Below are positions 11,651 through 24,571 of a stretch of 64,000 nucleotides of DNA, one piece after another. A program made the position numbers and the translations under genes. The stretch comes from Panaeolus papilionaceus (Eukaryota; Basidiomycota; Agaricomycetes; Agaricales). Numbering within the stretch: the stretch's first letter is position 1; every line of letters begins with the position of its first letter. Under the pieces are notes generated by a model. It made no database searches, was not told the DNA's origin, and was given only the letters and a program-made list of their open reading frames with translations. Location of the stretch: NCBI GenBank assembly GCA_015501605.1, contig JADNRZ010000006.1:1922001-1986000 (forward strand), in the 5' to 3' direction.

Positions 11651-12711
11651 ATGGCCACCCAATGCGACGTACCCTTTCTACCTGTGGAGTTGGAGCGGGA
11701 GATCTTCGAGATGGCGTTCGATCCAGACGACGCGGTTACCAACATCAGAATGACCCTTGTGGCTCGACGGGTTCGAGAGTGGTTAGTCTTTTCAGACTTG
11801 GTCGCCAGGCTTATCTGACACCGTAGGCTTCTTTCGTCTAGGATCCGACCAAACATCTATCGTGTCTTCGACACCCACGCCAATTCTATGTTCCCTGACT
11901 TCGACAAATACCCCGAGGGTCTGAGGCTTGAAGAGCTGGGAGAGTTTGCGAAATGTCTCGTTTTATGGACCCATCTCCCCAATGCATCCGTGTTGCTCGA
12001 GAGTTGTCAGAATCTCGAAATCTTATTCATCAATCACCATGATCTTTCATCGACCTACCTGGCTGAAGCCCAGATGGTATTGAGCCATTTACCCCAGCTG
12101 ACCAAGTTGCGCGAGCTGCACACTACTTGGAACTTCGGCGATCTGCCCCAGGAACAGCTTTTTGGGCCAGCCTTCGCTAAAATTACCCATCTAAAGGTGA
12201 ATGTGGCTACAAACTGGTCCGCTTGTATATCAAGGGCCTTTAACTCATTGACACACCTGATTGTGGAAGTATACGGGAAATGGGAACCGGCTCAACAAGC
12301 TCTAGCCATCTGCCCAGCACTGAAGGTCCTGATACTGATCCCCCATAAGTTTGCCTGGTTTTACATCGGTGAAAGCTTCGAAAATATGTTCGAGCACATC
12401 ACTGATCCTCGCATGGTGTTACTTTCCCCTCACCTCCCGGAAACAACGAGCTATGGACAAAACCCTACTCAAAGGGGGCTGTTGACTACCTGGTCGGCTG
12501 CAGAAATCATCGTAACTTGCCGAAAGCGTGTGTACCCCATTGTCATCTGCGATAACTGCTAATGGAGACCGGTAATTTAGGTAAATATGTCAAAGTGAAA
12601 ACCGCGAATCACAAACCCATTTTCTCCCTTGCTGAATGGTCTCAGGCGTTAACGGAAGAAGGGGGAGAGTATGTCGCATCTGCGATTCGTAAATATAATG
12701 TTACCCTGTAG
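11651..12711 (+). CDS. F-box-like family protein, copy 3
   Basis: Exons 11651-11781, 11842-12527 and 12581-12711 give 315 residues. The start reads FLPVELEREIFEMAFDPDD, then TLVARRVREW. The first intron uses donor GTTAGT and interrupts the Trp codon. The second intron separates CRKR from the tail exon, which ends in a stretch related to the family tail (EWSQALTEEGGEYV). It forms a head-to-tail pair with copy 4, with which it shares VTNIRMTLVA and the CRKRKY junction, so these two are sister duplicates. Confidence 0.83.
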
Positions 12712-13477
12712 AGACCTCCTTTACAAACCTTCCGCGACTACAGTCGTTTGCATAATTAATTGCCGCATCATTTTTTGGAATCCTATTTGTTCATATTTGT
12801 CATTTCGACCACACCAGTGGGCCGGGGGGACTGGCAGTCAAAAAATGCGAGATATCGAGGTCTGCTGTGGTGATATTGCATGCAGATTGATAAATTGTTA
12901 CAAGAAATTGGACTATGAAACAACTCGAGACTATTAATTACTTAAAAATCTTCGATAAAATGGTATCCACAATTTAAAATCCATGATTTAGCATCAAAGA
13001 ATATTTCAGACAATCTGCACAGAGCACTGGGCAAGTTTGGCATGCTCTTCTGCGTTCTTTCCATCAATGTTATGCCACCTGACAATGTTTTTATGCATCT
13101 CACTTGTCATATGAGGTTCTTTGGGTGCCATGGGACATGAGCAATAGTGTTAAATGTTATGATATTCATGCATCGTTGTGCTGAATTGAGAGCAGATAGA
13201 TTTTATCGACCCTTTATTGGCCAAACAAACAAAGATTTCGAAAAAATGATGGGGCAATTAATTATGCAAACGACTGTAATGCAGCAAATCGTAACGCCGT
13301 AATTCTGATAACGAAAAAAATTCGTCAGATTAAGTCTCTTCGAGTCGGACTTATGCCATAATTGAGAGAGCTGGCTCACGAGGACTGCACGTGGAGCAAA
13401 TTCATACCCACCCTAGAGCATCGAGTCATGCAGAAATATCTTGCTTCCAACCATCATTTACACCATCGGTCAACATC
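12712..13477. other. AT-rich intergenic stretch
   Basis: AT-rich spacer with no frame showing family features; it contains the promoter of F-box-like copy 4. Confidence 0.4.
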
Positions 13478-14593
13478 ATGGAAGCGACACTCCAGGAGCC
13501 TTCGTTCCCCGTTGAACTGGAACAGAAAATCTTTGAGATGGCCTTTGATCCAACCGATCAGATTACCAACGTCAGAATGACTCTGGTCGCGCTACGAGTT
13601 CTCGAGTGGCAAGTCCTTTCGCGCTGGATCGGCTGGATGCCCTGATTCATTTCAATCATATAACATAGGATACGACCGCTCATTTTTCGCGTTATCGATA
13701 CGTACAGTGACCCCATCTTTCCGAACTTCGAGAACTACAAGGATAGCCTCAAACTCGAAGACATCAGCAGATATGTTAAATGCTTGATTCTAGGCATAGG
13801 AGTGGATAACACATTGCCTTTAATCGAGAACTGCTCAAACACCGAATCCGTCCATATTCCATGCTCATCATACCTTTTAATTTTTAGCGGCCATCAATAC
13901 AGCATGTCAATGACGTTACTTTCCCTCACTAAACTGCCCAGATTGCGGCAGCTGGACGTCGATTGGGATATCTTGAAGCCTGTTGTAGAGGTTCTCTTGC
14001 CCAGCCAGGTCTTCAGCGGCCTTACGCACTTGAACCTCCAATTTTACCTCTCGAGGGACGACAGACCTACTTATGTGCTGAAAGCGTGCACCTCCTTGAC
14101 CCATGTTGCACTGAGAGTTTCGAGCAGTTGGGGTCATCTAAAGGAGGTTCTGGACGCCGTCCCACGAGTGGAAGTGTTTGTCTTGATTGCGTTGCCGGGC
14201 ACAGACAGGTGGAGTAACCAGAACGCACATTGGAACAGAACGCCCTACAAATACGGCTCTCGAGTTGTATGCTTCTCACCGGACATTCAACCATTTGGTT
14301 CCGGCTCGTATCTCAGTCACCAGATTCGAAGATGCCTTGGTCCGAGTGGTTGGGAGATTCCAGAGGCTATTATAACCTGTCGAAAGCGTATGTAGTATCC
14401 AAAATACCCCTCTACTTTATCTCTACATTGACAACCCAACCATCCTTTTGTGTTCCTAGGCAAATACATTGAAGCAGAGACTCACCTTGGGTCTGAGGTG
14501 ATTTTTTCCCTCGAATCTTTCTCAGAGGGATTGACGGAAGAGGGAAAAAAATATTTTACTCCTGTGTTGGAGCTCCATCAAAAGGATTGTTGA
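13478..14593 (+). CDS. F-box-like family protein, copy 4 (GC-AG first intron)
   Basis: Exons 13478-13608, 13669-14387 and 14460-14593 give 327 residues. The start reads FPVELEQKIFEMAFDPTD, then TLVALRVLEW. The first intron begins GCAAGT rather than GT, at exactly the position of the GT donor in the paralogs, so a GC-AG intron is the best reading. Leucine-rich segments fill the middle, and the tail exon ends with LTEEGKKYF followed by LELHQKDC. It is the sister of copy 3. Confidence 0.82.
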
Positions 14594-14942
14594 AGTTGTG
14601 TGGAGAGTATTTTCAGAAACAACAGCAACTACGAAGAGCCAGATCATGTAGACCCCCGAATGTCTCAATCATATCCTGTGCGCCTGTTGTACTTGGGTCG
14701 AATTATCTATCACATCTTTGGACAAGATTCTACTACCAGTGTCAATGGATGAATCACCGACGAAGCCTCTGCAGAACCTGCTGAGCACCGTAGACTGCAC
14801 ATCGAAGACCTCGCCTACTTGTCAATTTCGATTTTCTGCCCCCTTAAGTGAGCTCACCATTCTCCTCAATCACATCGACCTCGTCAACATAAACGAGATC
14901 ATACCACGTCCAACAACTCTCACGATTATATGCATGTAAAGT
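14594..14942. other. 3' flank shared with the inverted duplicate near 26.4 kb
   Basis: No gene. About 14815-14900 matches, in reverse complement, the 3' flank of copy 6 (around 26370-26430; for example GAGCTCACC next to ATTCTC(C/A)TCAATCACATCGA). The duplication therefore extends past the stop codon. Confidence 0.55.
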
Positions 14943-16006
14943 TTATTTAGATAGCGAAGAATACCACTTCTTTCCATCCGGCGTCAAATGAGCATCCCAA
15001 TCAAATGGCTGTGAAACGACGTTCCAGAAGTCCGTCCCCTCGATGAAGTACTTGTCTGAGTCGCATTATCCACACAATTAGTATCAGCCTGTCAGGTATA
15101 GAGACGATGTAGCGTACTCTTTCGCGCGTGGACGACCCTTTCTGCAAAAGTCCAGGAATTGGAGCGTCCTTTGGCGCCTTCCAACCAATCGTCCGAGGAG
15201 AGCTGGGCCTCGTCCACAAGTACTACTCGGAGGTCCTCTGGGTTGCCGAAAGAGTCATCGTCGGATTCCACGAGATAGAGGATGAAGACCTGGAGTGTCG
15301 GACAGCAATTGAGAATACGATGGATTGTATGTCCCTTCCATCCTCTTGGACGATATGCGGTGAAATGTGTGAGCTTGGAGTAGCTAGAGAGGACCTCAAA
15401 AGGCCAGCTGGAAGGACAATCCATGAGGTCGAGATGTGTCAGATATCTGGAATTGAGATTGTTCCACATGTCTCTTAGGCGCTGCTCATCCGCCTCAGTA
15501 AAAACCGTTTGTCTAAAGCAATCGATAGATAGTCGACGTAATTTTGACGAATCCTCAAAGATCGGGGCAAGGGTTACCCTGTGATCGTCGATGGAGTACC
15601 AGCATGCCAGGTTCTCAACGTTGGGGCACTGTTCAACCAACTTCCGGATAAATTCCTCTACGCTGCTGTGATTCTGTTTCCAAGTCGCACCAATATAGAG
15701 GTGCTTGGCAAATATCCCTAGTTCTTCAGCGATGAGACTATGATGATGCTGGAAGTCAGGGAAGTGATTTGGGTCCTGAGGGTTAAAACCTTCTTCTTGG
15801 AAGAAGACGCTGTAAATCATGGGTCGAACCCTTGATCATTTAAATTGTCACCACCACTGATAGATATTTTTATTTCTATTTACTCACCATTCGCGAACAC
15901 GTCTTGCCACCAGTGTCAAATTGGTATTGCTGGCCAGATCGTCCGGATTGAAGGCCATCTCGAATATCACTCGTTCCAACTCGGGGGGTAGATGTGGCTC
16001 AACCAT
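14943..16006 (-). CDS. F-box-like family protein, copy 5
   Basis: Minus-strand exons 16006-15888, 15830-15118 and 15055-14943 give 314 residues. The exon lengths (119, 713, 113) are identical to those of copy 6 at 25231-26309, so the two are a recent inverted pair. The start reads HLPPELERVIFEMAFNPDD, then LVARRVREW, and the tail is FDWDAHLTPDGKKWYSSLSK. Its upstream region carries the shared CACGTG block (16194-16199). Confidence 0.86.
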
Positions 16007-16526
16007 GGTCTTATGGACAGCGTACCGATTTTCACTTTGGGAATATGTATGGCAAGGGAGAATAGTCGGTAAATACCTGTATTCGTTACATGTACACCTG
16101 CGCTACAATGACCGACGGTGGTGGCTCAGGAGTTTGCTGTAGAGAACCTACTGCATCGATTAGAATTCAATCGGTCATCGTTCCCACCTCTATCACGTGG
16201 AGTCTTTGACTTCACCTCGAGGCAAGTGCAAAAAGTAGGAGGTACAGAAGACGTACAAATGGGTGAAAAATGTCATTCAATAGGTGGGTAAGCGAAAGTC
16301 ATTTATCTGAGGAAGTGGATCATAATATCCAGTCGCTGGATAATCGTTTCAGATTTGAAACAAGATTAAATTTTTGGTAATACCAACCTGTAACAAAATT
16401 ACCTACAAAGAAGAAAAAAATCCATGACGAAGCAAAGACTGAAACTAACGATGAAACAGAACAGGAGAGAGAGAACGAAAGAGACGGAATAAACAAAATA
16501 TTAAACTACTCTAGCTCGCCTCTTTC
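16007..16526. promoter_or_regulatory. Upstream block of copy 5 and 3' flank of malate synthase
   Basis: Contains, on the minus strand, CACGTG at 16194-16199, an AATCGATGCAG-type block and a GGTATTTACC block, as upstream of copies 1 and 6. Nothing else recognised. Confidence 0.45.
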
Positions 16527-18605
16527 TTACAATGCAGCGCGTTGCAGAGAAGGCTCAACACCATCCCTCACAGCAAGGAAGCCCATCAAATCGCTCGTCA
16601 AGAACTCAGATGGCCACTGCCTCCTAATCTGTCCCTTCAAATAATCAATCGCAATATCCACATCGCTCTCCTTAACTCCCTTGACCAACTCTCCCACCTT
16701 CTGCCTGCTAGCGGCGATAACCTTGTCCACAAACTCAGGCGTGATAAGCTCGCCGGTGTCGCTGACGCGCTTCTGATACTTGACCCACTGCCAGAGCTGC
16801 ACGCGCGTGATTTCAGCGGTCGCGGCATCCTCCATGAGGTAGTTGAAGGGAATGCATCCGTTTCCTCCGATCCAGGCAGAGGTATAGGCGAGACAGCACT
16901 CGACGTTTTCTTTGATACCGTCGAGGGTGATCTGTCCTGGGACGCTCTGGTTGAGGAGATCGGCAGCGGCAACCTTGACCTCTGAGCGACGGACGTAATA
17001 CTGTAGGAAAATTCAAGAATTAATACAACGTCGTGCGTACAGTAAAGGTGATAAAACTAACCTGGTTAGGTCCAAGCATGTGCTTGTCGAAGACCTCACG
17101 AGCAATGGCGTTGATGAGGGGGTGGGCGATCCAAGTACCGTCGTGGCCAGCAGTGACCTCACGGAGCTTGTCGGCGCGGACCTTGTTCATGGCAATCTCG
17201 TTGGCCTTTGGGTCATCCTTGATGGGAATCTGTGCGGACATGCCTCCCATAGCAGCGACCTTGCGCCTATGAAAAGGAAGAACAACGCATAAGTAACGAG
17301 CAATAAGCGGATGGAATATGTCAAGTTAAACAAGGCCAGGCGATAAGGGGTGGGAGGAAAGGAGAGGGAACTCAAAAGGAAAGAATACGCACTTGTGGCA
17401 TGTCTGAATGAGCAATCGAACATAGGCATCCATGAACGGCACGGTCATGGTGACATCCTTGCGGTCGGGTAGAACGGCAGAGCTATCGGCTCTGCGCTTC
17501 TTGATAAAGCTGAAGATATAATCCCATCTAAAAATAAACGATAACAAGAAAACATGAGCTCATTGGTTTCACCGAAAATAAAATGACTCGGCGACTTACC
17601 GTCCACAGTTCAATCCTGCAGAGTGATTTCTGAGCTCGAACAAGATCTCCTCCATCTGGAACGCAGCGGGAAGTGTCTCAATCAAGACGGTGGCACGGAT
17701 GGTGTTGAGAGGCATGCCAATGTAACTCTGGGAGAACACGAAGATATCGTTCCAGAGGCGAGCTTCGAGGTGGTGCTCCAGCTTAGGAAGGTAGAAGTAA
17801 GGTCCATATCCTCTCTTGACGAGTTCGTGGGCATTTTGATAGAAGTAAATGGCGAAGTCGAAGATGGATGCTGAGACGGGCTGATTATCAATAGTGATGC
17901 GTGGTTCGTCGAGATGCCATCCACGAGGACTATATTAGGATGAAATGGACAGAGAGCGAGACAAGAGGAAGAGGAATGGGGAGAGAGGGGCAATGTGACG
18001 TGATGACCTTGTCAGTGACGGAACATGAAACATTCAAAATATCATACACATACCGAACGATAAGGACAGCAGGCTTCTCTGACAGCTGGTACTTCTTTCC
18101 ACCAGTCTCGAAATCAATCTGACGTTTCACAGCATCGCGGAGGTTGATTTGGCCATTGACCATGTTGGCGAACGTTGGGGCACTTGAATCTAAGAAATCA
18201 CGAGGAAACGAGCAACGTCAACGACTCGCCAGCACATCACAGACGCAGGGTTAACTCACCTTCGAAATCAGCCATGAAAGTCTTTGCTCCGCTATTCAGA
18301 GCGTTGATGACCATCTTCCTGTCAGTGGGACCAGTAATTTCTACACGGCGGTCCTCCAATCCTGGAGCAGGGGGTGCACATTGCCATGATGGGTCGTTGC
18401 GGATGGGGGAGGTCTCGGGTAGGAAGTCAAGGGGAACTCCAGAGTCAAATCGACGCTGGGCGTCCTCACGAGCGGTGAGCAAAGACTGACGTGTTGACTC
18501 GAATGTCCTATGGAGAGCAGCGAGGAACTTGAGAGCTTCCTCTGTGAAGAGTTCCTCCTGAGCTTTAGGAGCGACCTTTGAATGAATTCTGACGCCTTGG
18601 ACCAT
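16527..18605 (-). CDS. MLS1: Malate synthase
   Basis: Six exons on the minus strand: 18605-18260, 18189-18054, 17929-17600, 17527-17393, 17266-17062 and 17000-16527, giving 541 residues. It carries the malate synthase signature around [16 protein letters not shown], the MADFEGDSSAPTF segment and a C-terminal helical part with [14 protein letters not shown]. It condenses glyoxylate with acetyl-CoA to malate in the glyoxylate cycle, needed for growth on C2 compounds and fatty acids. The predicted C-terminus is QRAAL, which is not a standard PTS1 (SKL-type), and no clear PTS2 is seen. Peroxisomal location is therefore not supported by this model. Length fits the family. Confidence 0.94.
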
Positions 18606-20550
18606 TGTTGTTGTTGAGAGGTAGGTGTTGGGGTGGTTGTTCGAAATATGAAAGGACCAGGAGACATGTCTGGGGTTTTGTATCGTTGTGGGTGTGGTTC
18701 GGCTCCCCGTGATACCGTCTCCGAGACCCGAACACGGATCGACGTCACCCATACCATTCCGGGAGCAGGGGCACATTTTCGTGGTATCTGATATCACATG
18801 CCCCAACTCCGTTCGAACCCAATGTTTCTTTCATCTTATTACAACGAAGAGGGGCTTTACAATGGCTGTACTTGTTCCCGGTTCATCTTTGCCTTACCCC
18901 TACTACTAAATACTGCTCACAGTTCACAGAGCTCTTTACCTTGGCTAATAGAAAAATAACAACACCTCGGACCTTGGATCATAACAATTCATTCTAAGCA
19001 ATGTATTAAGGATCTTAGATATGTTCTATTTAGCCTTGGACAGCACAAATACTCAGATATAGCTTATAACGAGGCACTTGACTACACACTGTGATGTATG
19101 ATGGCTTCAAAATTAATCCACCGCTGAAAAGTTTGGGGTAATAATAGTTCATCACCTCATCGATGCATCGCTTCGGCCGGGTCTGAATCTGTCTTTCTCC
19201 ACACTCTATGTTACTTACATAGCACAGCTAACCGTACCTATGTACATAACCGATAGCTTCTATGTACATCAATCGATAACACGCTCTTCAAAGCGAGCAT
19301 ATGAAGGCCTGTTCCCAGCAATGAACCAACACGCAATCCAACAACCTACCACCGCTATCGCTTCTATTCTAACATTATCTACACGCAGCCGAATCCACGA
19401 TTCATGCAGGTTTAATGCCGTTCGCCTATAACAACCTCACATCGAATTCATTTATTTCTTCCCTCGAGGATCGCTCTTCGGCGCCTTCGATTCAAATCAG
19501 CAGGAAAATGCGAGGGAATAATTAGATATTCAAACGCACTGGCCAGATTTCAGAAGCAATGCACCATCATCGGAAGCAAAAGCAGCATCAAGAGCCGTAG
19601 GTAACCTTCTTATCGTGTTTTGCAGCACCGTCAACGGAGAAATTCAGGAAAGAAAGAAATGACTCTGAGATACAGAAGCCGCTGTCGCCGCGTCCGGCTT
19701 AACTCAACCCCACATCGAGTCCAGATGGACGCGGGGATGCCGCGCGCTTCACAGTTCCGAATACGGAGGCACGCTGACGGATCGAGAGACAACAATCATG
19801 ATTACTTGTACACTATAAGGGATCAGCGGACAAGCGCTGGAAAAGGGCCCTCTCCTGGACGCCATGGCATCACGGTTCACCGGGCAGCCATCCAATGCGG
19901 AAACTCAACCCCGTCTTCCGGCGCCCGCTGTGCAACATCATCTTCGCCGAACCACTGCCAGATAGAGTAGTCTCCAACGTTCGTGAATGATGCATGAAAC
20001 CAGTCTTGAAATGATATTCTTAGCTCTTGGAGTTAAAAATAACAGATATATCGTTCTCGTGAGCAACAAATGACGATTTTTATTGTATCTTGTGTGCTGC
20101 TCCCTGAGAAGCCAAACACCACATCGGTTTGATGTTGGTGCTCGTAGACAGAACCCCCAACATATGTGGTACAACGCCTGATCTGCTGACTTTTGGAGAT
20201 AAGTAGATTATTAGAAAGAGGAGGGGAGACAGCCACCCAGCAACGCCAATCTATAACAGGTCAATAGTCAAATACATAAATTAACCCCCAAACACAACAA
20301 ATAGCCATGACCAATATATGCGACATTATACAACATGAACGAATAACACTAACACATCTGCAAGCAAAACGCGTCCAAGAAATCCAAGTGAACATCACAG
20401 CATCTACAGGACTCACTACTCCACCAGCAATGTACCACATGCACATTGTATACCATGCCCAGAAGCGACAGAGGCAACAAGGCGGCGGACAAGGGAGAAT
20501 AATGTATAGGTCACAAATGACACGGTCGGATCATCATCAAGGGTATGTGA
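18606..20550. other. Long intergenic stretch, nothing recognised
   Basis: About 1.9 kb between the start of malate synthase and the stop of GET1. Scattered frames of 60-116 codons overlap each other on both strands with no motif. No repeat or RNA fold was recognised. Confidence 0.4.
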
Positions 20551-21993
20551 TTACTCCTCTTTCGTGGTCTCCTTCCTGGGCGTATTATTTGGTGTAGGAG
20601 CCGCAGAAGCGGCGCTGACCTTTTCGGGTTGAGAAGTCGAAGAGGGTCCTGTAATGGTACAATTAGTACATTGTGGCGAGAAACATAATATTATTTGGAA
20701 TTGAAGGAAGAAATGGCTCACCAATCAATCCCTTGACTGCCCTCTCACCAACGAGAATAACCCTTCGGCATGCCATTTGCCATACACCGACGCTGACTGA
20801 TCCTGTGCACACAAAGAAGAAAAGAAACATTTTGCGTAAGTATGTCAAGTTGCGGTGAGAGATCAAGAGGCCAAAAAGTTGGATAAAGATAGAATAACGG
20901 AGAGGTCATCGTTAAACATAGAAAACAAAAATGTAAAGATAGATGGGAAGAAAGAAAAAAATAGGATGTGGGTGGATGGTGTATCAGGGAAGATTCGGGG
21001 TGAGTGAGTAGTACGAGAAGGGAGCGACGGGAGAGGAGGAAGGAAGTGAGAGGGACAAGGATCACCCCGCATTGTTCCCAAGTCCCAATAATAGGCCAAC
21101 GTGGTATATTTTGGACAGCGAAGGAAGAAGAGGAATGGCGAGACCCAAATATAGCTGGTATATTCGGGATGGGTGAGGCCCGGGATGGCGTATCCATGGC
21201 ATAGTATGCCCCGTGTACCCCTGGGCACAAACCCACCTTCTAGCTTTCAATATCCCTGGGGAGAACTGGGATCCCTCATGACCCTATCTTCTTAGAGTTG
21301 TACCCAACCAACCGTCCCTCCAACCCCACGCACAGATAATTTGAAAGTTCAGGTAAAACGTGTCAACTCACCAGCAGGGGCAAATGGCAACGCCAACCAC
21401 CAGGTCAGCGGTCCAAACCATCCTTCAGGGAGATAGAAAACGGGTTGTTTCCTATACCACCATCCAACCACGAATTGAAGACCCGTGGTAAGAATCCAAA
21501 GGACTGTGTTGAATTTCATAGCAAAACCAGATTTGGCGGCGGCGATTTCTGCGTCTAGAATGCAGCAAAAAATGGAATCATGTCAGCATTTTCCTGCCTT
21601 CAAAATGCACAGAGAGGCAATAAATCGAGGCAAGTGCAAGCCTCATAATGTCCACTCACTCAATTTCTCTAAATCAGCCAATCCTTTGTCGACGCTCCTC
21701 CTCAGCTTAGCCCAACGGGCGAACTGGTCCTGTGCGCTCGTTTTCATGAGTTCCGCTCTGTTGGTGAGAATTTGGGCCTTGAGCTCCCGTTGCTTTGCTG
21801 CCTTGGGCGAGCGGGTGATGTTGAGATATATCGCGTAGAACTGGAAATAGCAAATGAACATTAATGCGAGTCCTCATGCGTAAGGATCATATGGATAGAG
21901 AACACGTACAAAGTCGAGTAAAACGGCCTTTCCTATCCATGTTATGAGCTGCGCGACGAACGCGAGCATGAAGATGGTAATTAAGAGCGACAT
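20551..21993 (-). CDS. GET1: GET complex subunit GET1 (WRB/CHD5-like)
   Basis: Five exons on the minus strand: 21993-21910, 21840-21660, 21554-21372, 20802-20722 and 20648-20551, giving 208 residues. An N-terminal membrane helix ([20 protein letters not shown]) is followed by a cytosolic coiled coil with the family signature [20 protein letters not shown]. Two further membrane segments follow (around [16 protein letters not shown], and [17 protein letters not shown]), then a charged tail ending KETTKEE. With GET2, GET1 forms the ER receptor that takes tail-anchored proteins from GET3. The intron between exons 3 and 4 is unusually long for the window (569 nt). Confidence 0.93.
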
Positions 21994-22454
21994 AGTCGTC
22001 GTGTTCTAATTCTTCCTCAACGTTCAAGTAATAAGGTGTCCTGGTAGGAGGCCAAATATGAGACCCAAGGATTCAAATCCCTACAACCAGACAACTTCGT
22101 CAATACCCAAGCTCTCCCAACTCCCAACATTTCATTTCATGCGCCTAGAGAAAACCACTCACAATTAAGAATTCAGTGCCACGAGCTGAATTAACAGCCA
22201 AAAAAGCACAAAAGTAGAGTTCCTCTATGCTCTACCTAATAATGAGAAAATAATTCCTGGATATTCAGTGCGAATATCGCAGTGGAGAGGATGGGGAGGT
22301 CGATGACAAGGCGAGACACGTAGCGAACTGCGTCACGACGTGCTCTGTGTTCCTGGTATTGTGTGGGAATAAACTGCCAAAGTAGTCCGCCAGTGAGGGT
22401 CGTCCTGACCTGGTACTGCAAAAATAGGGGCTCGGGTAAGTGTCCTTTGATGGG
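21994..22454. other. Intergenic upstream of GET1
   Basis: Promoter side of GET1; no gene recognised. Confidence 0.4.
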
Positions 22455-22795
22455 TATCAATGTCTTTCGACACACATATGGTGCGATTAGCTACCGCGCT
22501 TCCTGCGTAGATTATACCAGTGTATGGCTGAGATGTGCTGTCGTAGTTACCAGAGACCTGCTGAAGTTTGAAAGAGCGCGCCTTGCTCAGTAACACTTTG
22601 CCTTTCATCAATACTTAAGTAATAATAATACTATTCAGTACCAGTGTGCCATCTATGGAAGGTATTCCTAATGAGAATTTTCTCGTCCCACCAAAAACTG
22701 AGAACAAAACGTTTTGAGGCTTGTGAGAGACTCGAGCAGTTGCCTTGCGTTTATCGGACCGGTTCGATGCTATCCGAAATTCAAGCAAGAATTCG
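22455..22795 (+). repeat. Dispersed repeat R1, copy in inverted orientation to 42005-42345
   Basis: About 340 bases align by eye, with small gaps, to the reverse complement of 42005-42345. Long exact runs include TCGGACCGGTTCGATGCTAT and CACCAAAAACTGAG. On the minus strand an open frame shares the peptide LLEFRIASNRSDKR with the other copy, but the frames diverge afterwards, so coding is unproven. No terminal repeats or target duplications were recognised. Confidence 0.6.
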
Positions 22796-23294
22796 GGCGC
22801 TAAATTGGTAGGTAAATACCACGAAACCGGTGAAGGATTTTTGAAGGGACGGGGATACTCAGTAATTTCGACACTTAAAAAAGATTCGAGCATATCGATA
22901 CGGGTCAGAGAACCGAGGTCAACAATTCCTGAAGCTGAGACCAATATACCTCCTGGAGGGCAACCAGGCTTTTAAATATGGGCTGAAGTAATGAGGTTAA
23001 TTCTGATGCAGGATATATTGTTCGAAACACCAAAGGGGCTGGTAATTTCGTAAAAGAATAATTGTAGTATGTTCCGTATACAACCGACCTTTGAATTGCC
23101 TTCGAAGTACCACAGTTTGACGAACCGTTGAGCCGTCCCTGAGTTTTTGTCCTACTCTCTGATGCGCCTACCCGTTGTTCGGAACGACAATTTTTAATTT
23201 GCTTCAGTTGTTGCTATACGGCATTCTCTGAAAACATACAAATGCGCCCTCATTCATGCTCGATTGTTCCCAACCTTGACCAACCGCACAAGTC
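22796..23294. promoter_or_regulatory. Decayed promoter of the M43 pseudogene
   Basis: From about 23085 this matches, in reverse complement, the region upstream of the intact paralog (45003-45200). The paralog's TATAAAT reads TACAAAT here (about 23237-23243). Confidence 0.5.
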
Positions 23295-24571
23295 ATGTTT
23301 CGCCCGTTTCTTGTCAGCCTCTTGTGCTTTGCCCACCTCTCGGTTGGTGCGCTTCCCTCAATCCAGTGGGCACATGTATCTTCGCTATGTATTCAATGAC
23401 GCTCACCGATGGACATTATAGGGCCTTGAAGCCAGGGTGTGGTATAGCTACCCACAGTCATTCTGAGCGGCTCAGAATTGAGAAAGACTTCAACACCCGC
23501 AGAGAGGCCTTGAAAAAGGACCAGAAGGTTAAACAGGTTGAAGTGCCAGTCATATTCCACGTCATCTCTGATGACGAGTCTCGTGAAGGTGGCAACATTC
23601 CGTGAGTCTTGCTTGTGAATTGCTAAATCCCTGCAAGTCCCCGATCTGACGTCCAACTACAGAGACGAAATGATTAAGCAACAAATTGGGGTCTTGAACC
23701 AAGGTTACAAGCGTTCAATGTTCAGGTCTTTCATTCTCCCTGTTTAAGACCACTCGCTCTGTCAACCCTGACTGGTACCAGAACGTTTATCCTGATACTT
23801 ATGAAAGTGATGAAATGGTACAAAGCTTGCGCGTTGGAGGCCCTGAAACCCTAAACATCTTCACAGTTGGGTATGCCATTGTCCCCCATGGCGCAGTCAT
23901 TCTCGCTCCTAACTTTCGAACTATTCCTTGCAGATTCAAAAGCCCACCGCCTGATTCTCCTTCCCTTCTTGGATACGCGACATTCCCATGAGATTATGAA
24001 GAGAAGCCGGAGGTCGATGGTGTCGGTATGTCTCTATCTTCCTGGTGATCTTAGCATTTGGTACAATTAATGGTTCAATTTACGCAGTTCTCAACGTTGA
24101 AACCCTGCCAGGTGGTAAACTAGTGCCTTATAATCAGGGACAGGTGTGTTCGCCTTCAGGGCTTCTGAAAGAATAGTTTAATCATATATCATCCAGACCG
24201 CCACGCATGAGGTGGGTCACTGGGTTGGCCTTTGGCACACCTTCCAAACGGACGACAACACCAACAAGTGCGATCACGGAAATGGCGACTTTGTAGCAGA
24301 CACTCCCTTGCAGAATGGGTCATCCTCTGGGTGTCCCATTGGTCGTGACAGCTGCCCAGATGATCTTGGTCTGGATCCTATTCGTATGTCTGATTTACTT
24401 GTTTATGGTGGTGTGCTGGCGCTAAAGTGGTTCAATTTCGCAGACAACTTCATGGACTACAGCGATGATTCATGCTTGACTGAGTTCACGCCAGGTCAAA
24501 TTGCAAGGTTCAAGGATCAGATTGCTACGTATCGCCATCCATCCACTATATCCATATCCATTACATTATAA
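23295..24571 (+). pseudogene. Disrupted M43-type metalloprotease gene
   Basis: Same exon plan as the intact gene at 43758-45002: secretion signal exon (23295-23365), then 23422-23601, and so on to a stop at 24571. Two lesions are visible against that paralog. A 7-base insertion near 23715-23725 shifts the frame soon after the NQGYK segment, and a TGG to TGA change at 23989-23991 gives a stop inside GYATFP-DYE. The downstream zinc motif [11 protein letters not shown] and Met-turn [10 protein letters not shown] are still intact. Loss therefore looks recent. Its TATA box is also altered. Confidence 0.85.
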
